NCBI GenBank assembly: GCA_910585635.1
Contig: CAJUFE010000013.1
Location: forward strand, 20,005-84,004
DNA length: 64,000 bases
Source: an uncultured Lachnospiraceae bacterium
GTDB lineage: Bacteria; Bacillota; Clostridia; Lachnospirales; Lachnospiraceae
Direction: 5' to 3'
A program made the position numbers and the translations under genes. The notes under the pieces are model-generated. The model searched no databases and was not told the DNA's origin. It saw only the letters and a program-made list of their open reading frames with translations. This document shows, in pieces, positions 43,323-51,882 of this stretch (the stretch's first letter is position 1; every line of letters begins with the position of its first letter).

Positions 43323-44276
43323 ATGGGACAGACCGAGATGGTGGGGAAGATCAGGGCCGCTATAGGCTCCGTGATCGTGGGAAAGAAAGAGGTGATCGAC
43401 TGCCTCCTGGCGGCGGTGCTGGCCGGTGGCCATGTGCTCTTAGAGGACCTGCCGGGGACCGGTAAGACCCTGCTGGCTAAAACCCTGGCCCGGTCCATGG
43501 ATCTGGCGTTTGGGCGGGTCCAGTCCACCCCGGATCTGATGCCCTCGGACGTGACCGGGATCCAGTATTTCGACCAGAAGGCCGGTGCTTTCGTGTTCCG
43601 AAAAGGGCCGGTCTTTTCCGATATCCTGCTGGCCGACGAGGTGAACCGGGCTACGCCCCGGACCCAGTCCAGCCTGCTGGAGGCCATGGAGGAGAGGCAG
43701 GTGACCGTAGACGGGGAGACCAGGGCCCTCTCTCCCCACTTTTTCGTGATCGCCACCCAGAACCCGGTAGAGAGTGCGGGCACCTTTCCCCTGCCCGAGG
43801 CCCAGATGGACCGTTTTCTGATGAAGCTTTCGGTGGGCCTTCCGGGAAAGGAGGAGGAGCTGGCGATCCTGGAGCGTTTTGAACGGGCCGGCCAGGCCCC
43901 CTTGGCCGCCCTTGCCCCGGTCTGCACCGGCCAGGATCTGGAAGGGCTTAAAAAAGCGGCGGAGGAGGTCTATATCCATCCCCAGCTCGTAAGCTATCTG
44001 ACCGATCTGGTACAAGCTACCAGGGACTGTAAAAAGCTGCAGATCAGTGCGGGGGTGAGCCCCAGGGGCAGCCTGGCACTGCTGCGGGCATCAAAGGCTT
44101 ACGCCCTGGTCAAGGGCCGGGACCATGTGGTCCCCGAAGACATCAAAGCCTTGGCCGTCCCGGTCCTGGCCCATCGGCTGGTGCTGCAGAAGGCTTACGG
44201 CAGCCTGGCAGCGCCGGAGAAGATCGTCGCCCAGCTCCTGGACCAGCTCCCGGTCCCCACGGAAGACTGGACATAA
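43323..44276 (+). CDS. MoxR-family AAA+ ATPase
   Basis: A 317-residue AAA+ ATPase of the MoxR class: Walker A EDLPGTGKTLLAKTLA (near 40), Walker B DILLADEVNRATPRTQ (near 101) and sensor 1 FVIATQNPVE (near 141). MoxR ATPases act as chaperones for modification of extracytoplasmic or metal-containing proteins and are commonly encoded with DUF58 proteins, as here. Its ribosome binding site is the last unit of a tandem array. A 29-bp repeat follows before the DUF58 gene. Confidence 0.93.
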   Translation: MGQTEMVGKIRAAIGSVIVGKKEVIDCLLAAVLAGGHVLLEDLPGTGKTLLAKTLARSMDLAFGRVQSTPDLMPSDVTGIQYFDQKAGAFVFRKGPVFSDILLADEVNRATPRTQSSLLEAMEERQVTVDGETRALSPHFFVIATQNPVESAGTFPLPEAQMDRFLMKLSVGLPGKEEELAILERFERAGQAPLAALAPVCTGQDLEGLKKAAEEVYIHPQLVSYLTDLVQATRDCKKLQISAGVSPRGSLALLRASKAYALVKGRDHVVPEDIKALAVPVLAHRLVLQKAYGSLAAPEKIVAQLLDQLPVPTEDWT

Positions 44277-44311
44277 AGGCAGACTGGCGGTCAGGGACCG
44301 GCACCTAGGGG

Positions 44312-44425
44312 CATCTGGATATCAGGCCGGCACCTGAGGGCATCTGGATATCAGGCCGGCACCTGGGGGCATCTGGATATCAGGCCGGCACCTGGGGGCA
44401 TCTGGATATCAGGCTGACAGCCGGG
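44312..44425 (+). repeat. 29-bp intergenic tandem repeat x4
   Basis: CATCTGGAT recurs at 44312, 44341, 44370 and 44399, exactly 29 bp apart, in units ending CAGGCCGGCACCTGGGGG. The unit length is not a multiple of three and the array is non-coding. Confidence 0.95.
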
Positions 44426-44465
44426 GTCATCTGGCGGCTGGCCAGGCAGGAAAGGAGAGTCTCCT

Positions 44466-45959
44466 ATGAGATCGTTATGGATCATCGCGTCCGCCGCTCT
44501 TATCTATCTCCTGCAGTCCTTTCTCTACGCAAAATACTGGAAAAAGGGCCTTAAGGTCCACCTGGAGTTCACACAGGGAGCGATCTGTGAAGGGGAGTTG
44601 GGTGAGCTGAAGGAGGTGGTGCAGAACCGCAAACGCCTCCCCCTCCCCTTTCTGCAGGTGGATCTGCAGAGCCACCGTTCCTTCCAGTTCGTCGACCAGA
44701 CCAATACGGCGGTCTCCGACCAGGTCTACCGGCGGGATATCTATTCCCTCCTCCCCTATCAGCAGATCACCAGGACATTAGCCTTTGTAGGGACCAAAAG
44801 GGGATATTACCCCTGTAGGGAGGCGGAGCTGGTGGGGCGCACCTTGTTTTTTGAAGGGCCTTTTGTGGACAAGCAGCCACAGGATACGGCCCTTTATGTC
44901 TACCCAAAGGCGATCGGGGCCGAGCAGGTGGAGATGGCTTGTCAGGAGATGCTGGGGGAGTACCAGTGGGAGAAGAAGCTGTTCGAGGATCCCTTTTCCT
45001 TTAAGGGGATCCGGGACTACGGGCCGGGCGACAGCTTCCGGCAGGTGAACTGGAAGGCCTTTGCCAGGACCGGGGAGCTGAAGGTCAATGTATATGAGCA
45101 TACAGCCATGGCAAGGGCGCAGATCCTCTTAAATGTCCGGGGCGACCAGATCTGGACGGAGGAGGTTTTGCAGGAGGGTGGGGTCCGCATCGCGGCCGCT
45201 ATGGCTAAACAGTGGATCGGGATGGGCGTCCCGGTGGGGATCCGGACCAATGGGCGGGATGTGTGCACCGGCCGGCAGATCCTTGTGGAGCCGGGGGCCG
45301 GACCGGACCATGTGACCCGGATCCTCCAGGCCCTGAGCCGGATCGATCTGATCGGCCAAGGAAGGGCAGGGAGGGCCTGGGCTGAAGGCTCTGGAGCCTG
45401 GGCGGCGGCCGGGCCGGCAGTGTCTGCCGGGCCTGGACCGACGGCTGGGCCAGCGGTGCCAGCTGGGCCTGGACCGACGGCTGGGCCAGCGGTGCCTGCC
45501 GGGCCTGGACCGACGGCCGGGCCAGCGGTGCCTGCCGGGTCTGGACCGACAGCCGGGCCAGCGGTGTCTGCCGAGCCTGGACCGACGGCTGGGCCAGCGG
45601 TGCCTGCCGGGTCTGATCGGACAGCTGGGCCTGGTGGGTCGGCTCTGTCTGGGACGGCCGTCCGGGAGGATGGCTGGCTCTGGGAAGGCGTGGAGGAAGG
45701 TGGGCGGCCAGGAGAGGGCGGCGGCCTGCTCCTCTACATCGCTGCAGGGAGCCGGGACGAGGACCTGGCGCAGCTGGAGCGCATACGGCAGAGCGGCGCG
45801 GTGGTGCGCTGGATCCGTCCCTATACCTGGCGGCAGGAGGAGCAGTACCGCAGGGCCGGACTAGAAAGAACAGCCGGACAGGAGCAGATAGATGCCGGAA
45901 AAGGACAGCCCCAGGCGATCTACCGGGGCCAGATCATAGAATGGAGGCTGGAAGGATGA
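44466..45959 (+). CDS. DUF58-domain protein with proline-rich repeat insertion
   Basis: A 497-residue protein. It has one N-terminal membrane helix (1-22), a beta-rich segment, then the DUF58 core FSFKGIRDYGPGDSFRQVNW (near 177) followed by KAFARTGELKVNVYE. Residues ~315-390 are six 12-residue repeats (GPTAGPAVPAGP), a flexible linker absent from ordinary DUF58 proteins. The C-terminus resumes the domain (LLLYIAAGSRDEDLAQLERI). It pairs with the MoxR ATPase upstream and overlaps the DUF4129-like gene by ATGA. Family role: envelope or secreted-protein maturation, not settled. Confidence 0.88.
   Translation: MRSLWIIASAALIYLLQSFLYAKYWKKGLKVHLEFTQGAICEGELGELKEVVQNRKRLPLPFLQVDLQSHRSFQFVDQTNTAVSDQVYRRDIYSLLPYQQITRTLAFVGTKRGYYPCREAELVGRTLFFEGPFVDKQPQDTALYVYPKAIGAEQVEMACQEMLGEYQWEKKLFEDPFSFKGIRDYGPGDSFRQVNWKAFARTGELKVNVYEHTAMARAQILLNVRGDQIWTEEVLQEGGVRIAAAMAKQWIGMGVPVGIRTNGRDVCTGRQILVEPGAGPDHVTRILQALSRIDLIGQGRAGRAWAEGSGAWAAAGPAVSAGPGPTAGPAVPAGPGPTAGPAVPAGPGPTAGPAVPAGSGPTAGPAVSAEPGPTAGPAVPAGSDRTAGPGGSALSGTAVREDGWLWEGVEEGGRPGEGGGLLLYIAAGSRDEDLAQLERIRQSGAVVRWIRPYTWRQEEQYRRAGLERTAGQEQIDAGKGQPQAIYRGQIIEWRLEG
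45409..45636 (+). repeat. 36-bp coding tandem repeat x6
   Basis: CCTGGACCGACGG-type units at 36-bp steps (45432, 45468 and on) encode GPTAGPAVPAGP dodecapeptides in the DUF58 protein. Reverse frames across it are artefacts. Confidence 0.92.
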
Positions 45960-46909
45960 CCAGATCTTGTATCATCAACTGGTGGATCGGACGAAAGCTG
46001 GATGACCTGCATATCGCACTGGGGATCTTCGGGATCTTGCTCAGCATGGCTGGGACCTTCAGCGGCTACCCCCTGCTCACACGGATCGGGGACGGCGGCC
46101 TGCTGTTCCTGGCGGTGGTCCATCTGCTCCATCTCCATCTGCACCGCTCCCAGGCCTGCTTTAAGAGCTATGAGCAGTTTGACCGTCTTCCGATCCGGCA
46201 GATCAAACTGGTGGATGCTTTTTTCATGGCAGTGTTCCTCCTGGCCTTCCTCCTTTTGGCCTTTGCCGGGACCTATCTCCCGTGGAAGGCTCTGGGGGAT
46301 GTTTTAGGAAATGGGCTGCTGTTTTTTATACGCTGGCTCCTGCAGCTTTTCCCGGTGTCGGACCAGCTCCCGGTACCAGAGGAGGGGGGAGGCGGCCCTG
46401 CCGCCCTTATGCCGGATCTCCCGGCAGGGGAGACCTCGCTGGTGGCCCGTTTCCTGGAAAAAGTGTTCTATCTGCTGGCCTTCATCCTGGCGGTCCGTCT
46501 GGTGGTCTGGCTGGTGGTCTGGGGGATACGGCGTCTCCTCCGTTTCCTGGGCAGCCTCCGCTTTGACGAGGACGAGAAGATCTTCCTGGAGCCGGAGTCT
46601 TTTAAGGAAAAGGCGGTGAAGGAGAGGAAGCTCTCCTTTTTCAGGCGTTATATGCCGGTCTTTGACCGCACCCATGCCGGGCGGATCCGGCGGCTGTACT
46701 GGAGGCGGGTCCGGCAGAGGCTGGAGCAGCAGGAGGACCCCTCCCTGTCAGGGCGGCTCTCTGCTATGACCCCGGCCCAGATCCAGCAAGAGCTGGGACT
46801 GTGGGCGGAGGGAGAGGGGGCCTGCCGTGCTCATACATTGTACGAAAAAGCTCGGTATGGGGGCGCAGGCTGCAGCCGGGAGGAGGAAGAGGAGATGCGG
46901 ACCCTTTAG
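45956..46909 (+). CDS. DUF4129-like membrane protein of the MoxR operon
   Basis: A 317-residue protein with four to five membrane spans (about 25-65, 85-125, 170-195) and a basic cytoplasmic C-terminal domain ending TLYEKARYGGAGCSREEEEE, which matches the DUF4129 tail (Y-E-x-A-R-Y). ATG 45956 overlaps the DUF58 stop as ATGA, with GGAGG upstream; the ATG at 45941 lies in the previous gene. MoxR-DUF58-DUF4129 operons usually also encode a transglutaminase, which is missing here. Confidence 0.75.
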   Translation: MTRSCIINWWIGRKLDDLHIALGIFGILLSMAGTFSGYPLLTRIGDGGLLFLAVVHLLHLHLHRSQACFKSYEQFDRLPIRQIKLVDAFFMAVFLLAFLLLAFAGTYLPWKALGDVLGNGLLFFIRWLLQLFPVSDQLPVPEEGGGGPAALMPDLPAGETSLVARFLEKVFYLLAFILAVRLVVWLVVWGIRRLLRFLGSLRFDEDEKIFLEPESFKEKAVKERKLSFFRRYMPVFDRTHAGRIRRLYWRRVRQRLEQQEDPSLSGRLSAMTPAQIQQELGLWAEGEGACRAHTLYEKARYGGAGCSREEEEEMRTL

Positions 46910-46950
46910 CCAACCTGTGAAAGGGAATGTGATGCATAAATTTATCGTTG

Positions 46951-46995
46951 TTTTTCGTGCGGGTCATTGCTTTTTTCGTGCGGATGGCATATACT
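46951..46995 (+). promoter_or_regulatory. Promoter and putative autoregulatory operator of dinJ
   Basis: TTGCTT (46967-46972), 17-bp spacer and TATACT (46990-46995) form a good promoter. A direct repeat TTTTTCGTGCGG at 46951-46962 and 46972-46983, 21 bp apart, flanks and overlaps the -35, which fits binding of a ribbon-helix-helix antitoxin. Confidence 0.7.
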
Positions 46996-47077
46996 ATGAT
47001 CATCAACAGAAAATACCACAAGGGTATACCATTATGCCCTGGGAACATGGGCAGGAACAATGAAAGGAGATGGTCAT

Positions 47078-47356
47078 ATGGCTGGCTCAACTACAAACAT
47101 CAGCATCCGTATGGATACAGACCTGAAAGCGCAGGCCGACAGACTGTTCGGGGAGCTTGGCATGAACCTGACAACGGCGTTCAATATCTTCGTCCGCCAG
47201 TCTCTCCGTGAGGGGCGGATCCCCTTCAACATTTCCCTTAACCAGCCGAACAGCGAGACGGTCGCCGCCATGCTGGAGGCAGAAAGGATCGCGAAGGACC
47301 CATCCGTAAAAGGGTATACGGATCTGGATGAACTGTTCGCAGACCTGAAAGCATGA
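47078..47356 (+). CDS. dinJ: RelB/DinJ-family antitoxin
   Basis: A 92-residue ribbon-helix-helix antitoxin: TTNISIRMDTDLKAQADRLF then GMNLTTAFNIFVRQSL, the DinJ/RelB N-terminal DNA-binding motif, and an acidic C-terminal tail (SVKGYTDLDELFADL) that would wrap the toxin. AAGGAG precedes ATG 47078. It overlaps the toxin remnant by ATGA. The promoter has paired 12-bp repeats likely used for autoregulation. The toxin is truncated, so the antitoxin may now be an orphan regulator. Confidence 0.9.
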   Translation: MAGSTTNISIRMDTDLKAQADRLFGELGMNLTTAFNIFVRQSLREGRIPFNISLNQPNSETVAAMLEAERIAKDPSVKGYTDLDELFADLKA

Positions 47357-47553
47357 GGAACACCAGGTATACAGTCAAGCCCACCACACAATTCAAGAGA
47401 GATCACAAGCTAGCGATGAGGCGCGGGCTGGATATCAAGCTGTTAGAGGATGTGATCGCGGACCTTGCCATGGGGATCCCCCTTCCAGAGAAAAACAGGG
47501 ATCACGCCCTGTCATGTCCTGATATTGACTTTATCCCGCACCGGGTCACATAG
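47353..47553 (+). pseudogene. yafQ: 3'-truncated YafQ-family toxin
   Basis: Reads as YafQ for its first ~50 residues (RYTVKPTTQFKRDHKLAMRR, then GLDIKLLEDVIADLAMGIPL, ending in RDHAL). It then diverges into unrelated sequence (SCPDIDFIPHRVT) and stops at 66 residues instead of about 90. The usual continuation (GNYKGFRECHI..PDWLLIYE), which carries the catalytic His and the other RNase residues, is not found in any frame downstream. It should be inactive as an mRNA interferase. Start overlaps dinJ by ATGA. Confidence 0.8.
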
Positions 47554-47597
47554 CGATCTGTTCTGAAAATGCGCTCTATCCGGCTCGATATTTACTC

Positions 47598-47625
47598 TTG
47601 ACTTTTCCCACATATGTAGTATCAT
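47598..47625 (+). promoter_or_regulatory. Promoter of the MarR gene
   Basis: TTGACT (47598-47603), 16-bp spacer, TATCAT (47620-47625), with the CTAGAATTCTAG palindrome starting six bases further on, so repressor bound there would block initiation. Confidence 0.65.
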
Positions 47626-47630
47626 AATAA

Positions 47631-47642
47631 CTAGAATTCTAG
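47631..47642. promoter_or_regulatory. MarR operator 1 (CTAGAATTCTAG)
   Basis: A perfect 12-bp palindrome just downstream of the MarR promoter's -10. The same 12 bases recur before the downstream operon at 48151-48162. Confidence 0.8.
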
Positions 47643-47664
47643 CTAAAGAAAGAGAGGACATTTC

Positions 47665-48093
47665 TTGACTGTCGAAAAGCAGATCATGGACAAACTGGAA
47701 AAACTGAACCATAAAATGAAGCGTCAGCTGGCAAGGAGCTTTCAAAAAGGGTTCCCTCTGTCCAGTGTACAGGGGGTATCCCTGCATTTTATCATGACAG
47801 AGACCGCGAAGCGGGATGTGTTCACGAAGGATCTGGAGCAGTTTTTGGATATAAAGAGCTCATCGGCCACCAGCCTGGTGAACTATCTGGAGAAGCTGGG
47901 TTATATCCGCCGGGAGCCGGTGGAAGAGGATGGGCGATACCGGCGGCTGGTCCTGACAGAGAAAGCCCAGGAGATCTGGCCGGAGCTGGACCAGATCATC
48001 GAAGGGTATATAGCGGGTAAATTTGTTGGATTTACGGATGAGGAATTGGCGACCCTGGATCGTTTGATCGGTAAGATGCTGGCGAATACCTAG
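47665..48093 (+). CDS. MarR-family transcriptional regulator
   Basis: A 142-residue winged-helix regulator: RDVFTKDLEQFLDIKSSSAT (helices leading to recognition helix) and SLVNYLEKLGYIRREPVEED, then the wing GRYRRLVLTEKAQE. The start is TTG 47665 with AGAGAGGA seven bases upstream; ATG 47686 is an internal alternative. Identical palindromes lie ahead of this gene and ahead of the Tat-linked hydroxylase operon 100 bp downstream, so it most likely represses itself and that operon in response to a small aromatic or oxidised ligand. Ligand unknown. Confidence 0.88.
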   Translation: MTVEKQIMDKLEKLNHKMKRQLARSFQKGFPLSSVQGVSLHFIMTETAKRDVFTKDLEQFLDIKSSSATSLVNYLEKLGYIRREPVEEDGRYRRLVLTEKAQEIWPELDQIIEGYIAGKFVGFTDEELATLDRLIGKMLANT

Positions 48094-48144
48094 CATGCTG
48101 TCCTGAAGCTTTGGTCATCAGGCGGAGGGACTAAAATTTTACGC

Positions 48145-48168
48145 TAATACCTAGAATTCTAGTTATTA
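48145..48168. promoter_or_regulatory. MarR operator 2, extended 24-bp palindrome
   Basis: CTAGAATTCTAG (48151-48162) is flanked by TAATA and TATTA, giving 11 of 12 complementary pairs. It lies 27 bp before the start of the ferredoxin-subunit gene. Confidence 0.8.
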
Positions 48169-48194
48169 AAAAAGAGAAAGGAAGGGAAAGAAGG

Positions 48195-48908
48195 ATGGAA
48201 GGGAAAGTATCACGGCGTGATCTTCTCAAGGCCGGCGGAGCGGGATTGGCCGGGATGGCCTTGTCGACCCTGGGGATCGGCACGATCTTGGGGAGCGAGA
48301 CCGCTGCCGCGGGCAGCCAGGCGGCAGAGCAGGAGCTGATGTATGTATGTCCGGTGTGTGGAGAAAAGACCGGGGACTTCGACTCACTGCAAAAGCATTT
48401 CAAGGAGGCGCACGCGGAGCTTGAGGCCCCCAGGAACATGACCCTGAAGATCAACGGGGCGGATGTACCGGTGTTCGTGGAGGACCACTGGACCCTGCGG
48501 GAGACCCTCCAGCGGGCGGTGGGGCTCACAGGCAATGCGAAGGAGATGTGCGACCGGGGCGGGTGCGGTTCCTGCACGGTGCTCATAGACGGGAGGCCGG
48601 CCCTCGCCTGTACCACCCTGGCCGTGGAGTGCAAGGGGAGAAAGATCGAGACCTCAGAAGGGATCGCGGCCGATCCAGTGTACCGGCCCCTGGTGGAGGC
48701 CTATGTCAAATACGACGCCAGCCAGTGCGGCTACTGTACGCCAGGCCAGTTCACCGTGGCAAAATACATATTGACCAAATATCCCGCGCCTACTGAAGAG
48801 CAGATCCGGACAGAGCTGTCAGGCAATATCTGCCGCTGCGGGACCTATTCCCGGGATGTCAAGGCCATACAGGAAGCGGCGGCAGCCATGAAAGGAGGAA
48901 AGAGCTGA
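48195..48908 (+). CDS. Tat-exported [2Fe-2S] subunit of a molybdenum hydroxylase, with C2H2-like finger
   Basis: A 237-residue small subunit of the xanthine dehydrogenase/CoxS family. It starts with a Tat signal (VSRRDLLKAGGAGLAGMALS), which is unusual because most CoxS subunits are cytoplasmic. An extra segment follows with C52-x2-C55...H68-x4-H73, a C2H2 zinc-finger-like pattern. The two iron-sulfur domains are intact: C119, C124, C127 and C139 for the first, then CGYCTPGQ and NICRCGTY for the second. Electrons would pass from the Mo subunit to the FAD subunit. It is under a MarR-type operator and is first of an operon that ends with tatA. Confidence 0.85.
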   Translation: MEGKVSRRDLLKAGGAGLAGMALSTLGIGTILGSETAAAGSQAAEQELMYVCPVCGEKTGDFDSLQKHFKEAHAELEAPRNMTLKINGADVPVFVEDHWTLRETLQRAVGLTGNAKEMCDRGGCGSCTVLIDGRPALACTTLAVECKGRKIETSEGIAADPVYRPLVEAYVKYDASQCGYCTPGQFTVAKYILTKYPAPTEEQIRTELSGNICRCGTYSRDVKAIQEAAAAMKGGKS

Positions 48909-50915
48909 TGGGAGGGACCAGTACCTGGGTATTAGAAGGGACCAATGACGATCGTCAGGATTTTAAAGTAGTAGGGACCTGGGACCATCCGGGACGCCAG
49001 TCCTGGGATATGGTCAGCGGCGCGGCGAAATATCCCACGGATCTGTACAAGGAGGGGACGCTGGTAGCCATGGCGCTGCGCTGTCCCTATGGGCACGCCA
49101 AGGTCAAGAGCCTGGACATCTCCCAGGCAGAGAAGCTCCCCGGGGTCAAGCTGATCCTTACCTATGAGGACGAGGAGCTGGCCTCCATGCCGGTCAATGT
49201 GCCTTCCTACTATGAGCTGGGAAGGAGTCCGCTCTTAGGGGACGAGGGAGAGTTCGAAGGAGACGAATGCGGCGCTGTGGTGGTGGGGACCAGCGAAGAG
49301 GTATGCCGCAAGGCCCTGGATCTGATCAAGGTAAAATGGGAGGTCCTCCCCTTTGTGCTGGACTGCCGGGAGGCGGGAAAACCAGGAGCCCCTATCCTGC
49401 GCCCGGAGATGAACCCGAAGAGCAACATGACAGGCAATACCTTCGGGGCCCCTGTTAAATGGGAGATCGGCAATGTAGAGAAGGGGTTTAAGGAGGCGGA
49501 CTATATGGGATAACGATCCCTGGGGGAACCCGGACGGGGAGAAGATGTGCTATGTGACCAATCACGCTCATTTCCCCAGCAACGGACCGATCATATCCGC
49601 CTCCATGGGCATGGGGGTCCACGAGGACAAGGTGCGGGCCCTGACCCCCTATATGGCGGCCAGGTACTGCGATTTTGTGGAAAAGAGAGGGGCCCAGCTG
49701 GCGCCGGTGCTTTCTAAGAGGCTGGGCGGCGTGCCGGTGCGCTGTGTCTCCACCCGCCGCCAGGCATTTGACGCTAATGTGCCCCAGACCTTCTTTACGG
49801 TCCGCATCGGCTTTAAGAAAGACGGGACCCTGGTAGCGGTCCAGTCCAAGAACGTCCATCAGACCGGGGCCAGGGGAGGCTACGGGGACAAGACCCACGG
49901 CCATCTGGTGCTCCCGGCCAATGCCCAGGGCTTCAAATCCACCTCCTGCCCCAATATCTATTCGGAGATGGAGTACTATGTGACCAATGGGGCCTGCACC
50001 ACCGCCGACCCGGGCAAGGATGCCTGGGAGCCTGTGAACCTGGCTTTCGCCAAGATCGCGGACACGCTGAAGATGGATATCTCAGAGGTCATCATGAAAA
50101 ATGTGAAGACCACCAAGCCTTCCCTGGAAAGCTGTATGGAGGCCGGCAAGAAAAGCTTTAACTGGGACAGCAAATGGCACCTTCCGGGGACAAAAAAGCT
50201 GGAGGACGGCCGTTTCCACGGGGTGGCCTGCCGGAGCTGCTGGTCCATGACCTGAGGCATGATCTCCTACAATATCAACCTGCGGATGAACACAGACGGC
50301 AAGATCTACATGCCATATTCGGAGGCGCTGATCGGGACCTACTGGCCGGATGCGGTCCAGCTGGTGATCGCCGAGGAGATGGGCATGAAGCCGGAAGACG
50401 TGATCGTCTACTACGCGGCCAATTATCCCAACTGGCAGAAGGGCGACGCGGCCGACAGAGGGTCCACCTGTACCTGGGCGGCGAAGGAAGCGGCCATCCA
50501 GCTGAAAAAGCAGATCCTGGAGACCGGCATGGTGGAGATCTTAGACTACTGCTCCGCCCACGATTTCGGCAAATTGATCCGCCCCTCCTCGGGGCTTGGG
50601 CAGCTGGAGGTGGCCTTGACCATGGCCTCCGGGAGGGCGCTGCGGGAGGAGATCATCTGGGATCCTGGCACAGGCGTTCTGTTAAATGGCAATATGTACG
50701 ACTATAAAGTGCCCACTTCTTTAGACCAGCCGCCGATCGACCCTGTGCCGGTGGAGACCCGCTGCGGCGGAGGAGCCTACGGTTCCACCGGTGTGGCCCA
50801 CGCCCACTGCGACGCCGGCCTGGTGGGGCTGGCGATCCAGAACGCGATCGGGAAGTTCATCCCTATGGCGCCGTATACGCCAGATAAGATCCTTGCGGCG
50901 ATGGGGACCATTTAA
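48908..50915 (+). pseudogene. Molybdopterin-binding large subunit (CoxL/XdhA type), disrupted
   Basis: Three reading segments of one gene. 48908-49513 (ending GNVEKGFKEADYMG, stop) is the N-terminal domain. A change of frame near 49505, probably with loss of about 25 codons, leads to a second segment starting WDNDPWGNPDGEK. In-frame TGA at 50253-50255 (SCWSMT-stop-GMISYN), most likely a mutated Trp codon, separates the third segment to 50915. The total is ~660 residues against ~750-780 for the family. The usual GVGE catalytic Glu block reads TGVAHAHCDAG. The enzyme is probably non-functional unless the lesions are sequencing errors; the other subunits look intact. Confidence 0.75.
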
Positions 50916-50934
50916 AGAGCAGGAGGATGGGAAA

Positions 50935-51882
50935 ATGAGACAATTTATACATATGGAGGCATCGACCGTACAGGAGGCGTCGAAAAACGCGGCAAAAGGG
51001 AACGTCATGGTGATCGCGGGGGGCACCGATCTTCTGGGGACCCTGAAGGATGAGATCTTGCCCACCTACCCGTCGGTGATCATCGATCTGAAGACCATCA
51101 AAGACCTGGACCAGATCCAGGAGGAGGATGGCCAGATCGTCATCGGCGCGCTGGCAAAGCTGGCGGATGTGGCGGACAGCCAGGTGGTGAGGACCCATGC
51201 CCAGGCCCTGGCCGAGGCCTGTGGGCGGGTGGCGTCCCCCACGATCCGCCATATGGCCACATTGGGAGGAAATATCTGCCAGATGCACAGATGCTGGTAC
51301 TTCAGGACCCCGGACGACCGGTTCCACTGCGGCCGCAAAGGGGGCAAGACCTGCCCGGCCTATGATGGGGACAACCGGTATCACTCGATCTTTGGCCATC
51401 AGCATGGCTGTGTGGCCGCCAGCTCCCATGATACGGCTCCGGCGCTCATCGCCCTGGGGGCGACGATCGTCACTTCGTCCAGGACGGTCCCCGCGGAGGA
51501 GTTCTTCGCGGCTAATGGTTTCCGGTCCTGTATCCTGGAGGACGGGGAGATCGTGACCCATGTACAAGTCCCCAAGAGCAAAAAGAGCGTGTTCGAGAAA
51601 TTTGCCCTCCGCAAGTCCATCGATTTCCCCATCGTGAACTGCGCGGCGGCCTATGGCGCGGATGGAGCGGTGCGGGTGGCCATGGGAGGCGTGTATCCGG
51701 CGCCCTTGCGGATCGAGGCGGCTGAGACGGCAGTGGCAGGTGGGATCACCGAGTCCACGGCAAAGAAGGCAGGGGACGACGCGGTGGCGGACTGTACCCC
51801 GCTGGCAGGGAACGCCTACAAAGTGGAGATCGCCCGGACCATGGTGAAAAGGACGCTTTTAAGGCTTGGCGACGGGAGATGA
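50935..51882 (+). CDS. FAD-binding subunit of the molybdenum hydroxylase (CoxM type)
   Basis: A 315-residue flavin subunit. FAD-pyrophosphate motifs are VIAGGTDLLGTLKDE (near 25) and TLGGNICQMHRCWYFR (near 107). The latter opens a Cys-rich loop (C-x4-C...HCGRKGGKTC...GC) like that which holds an additional [4Fe-4S] cluster in 4-hydroxybenzoyl-CoA reductase beta subunits. Domain 3 follows (KSIDFPIVNCAAAYG). ATG 50935 has AGGAGGATG upstream. It is 19 bp after the broken large subunit and overlaps the next gene by ATGA. Intact. Confidence 0.88.
   Translation: MRQFIHMEASTVQEASKNAAKGNVMVIAGGTDLLGTLKDEILPTYPSVIIDLKTIKDLDQIQEEDGQIVIGALAKLADVADSQVVRTHAQALAEACGRVASPTIRHMATLGGNICQMHRCWYFRTPDDRFHCGRKGGKTCPAYDGDNRYHSIFGHQHGCVAASSHDTAPALIALGATIVTSSRTVPAEEFFAANGFRSCILEDGEIVTHVQVPKSKKSVFEKFALRKSIDFPIVNCAAAYGADGAVRVAMGGVYPAPLRIEAAETAVAGGITESTAKKAGDDAVADCTPLAGNAYKVEIARTMVKRTLLRLGDGR

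Noticed and set aside
44312..44425. Regular 29-bp units as a CRISPR array
   Set aside because: Units are contiguous with no unique spacers, and no cas genes are present; it is a tandem repeat.
45017..45359. Long minus-strand ORFs opposite the DUF58 gene
   Set aside because: They are frame shadows of a GC-rich gene with clear DUF58 motifs on the plus strand.
50253..50255. In-frame TGA in the molybdenum hydroxylase as selenocysteine
   Set aside because: No convincing SECIS-like stem-loop follows the TGA, the position reads best as Trp, and the gene also has a separate frame change.
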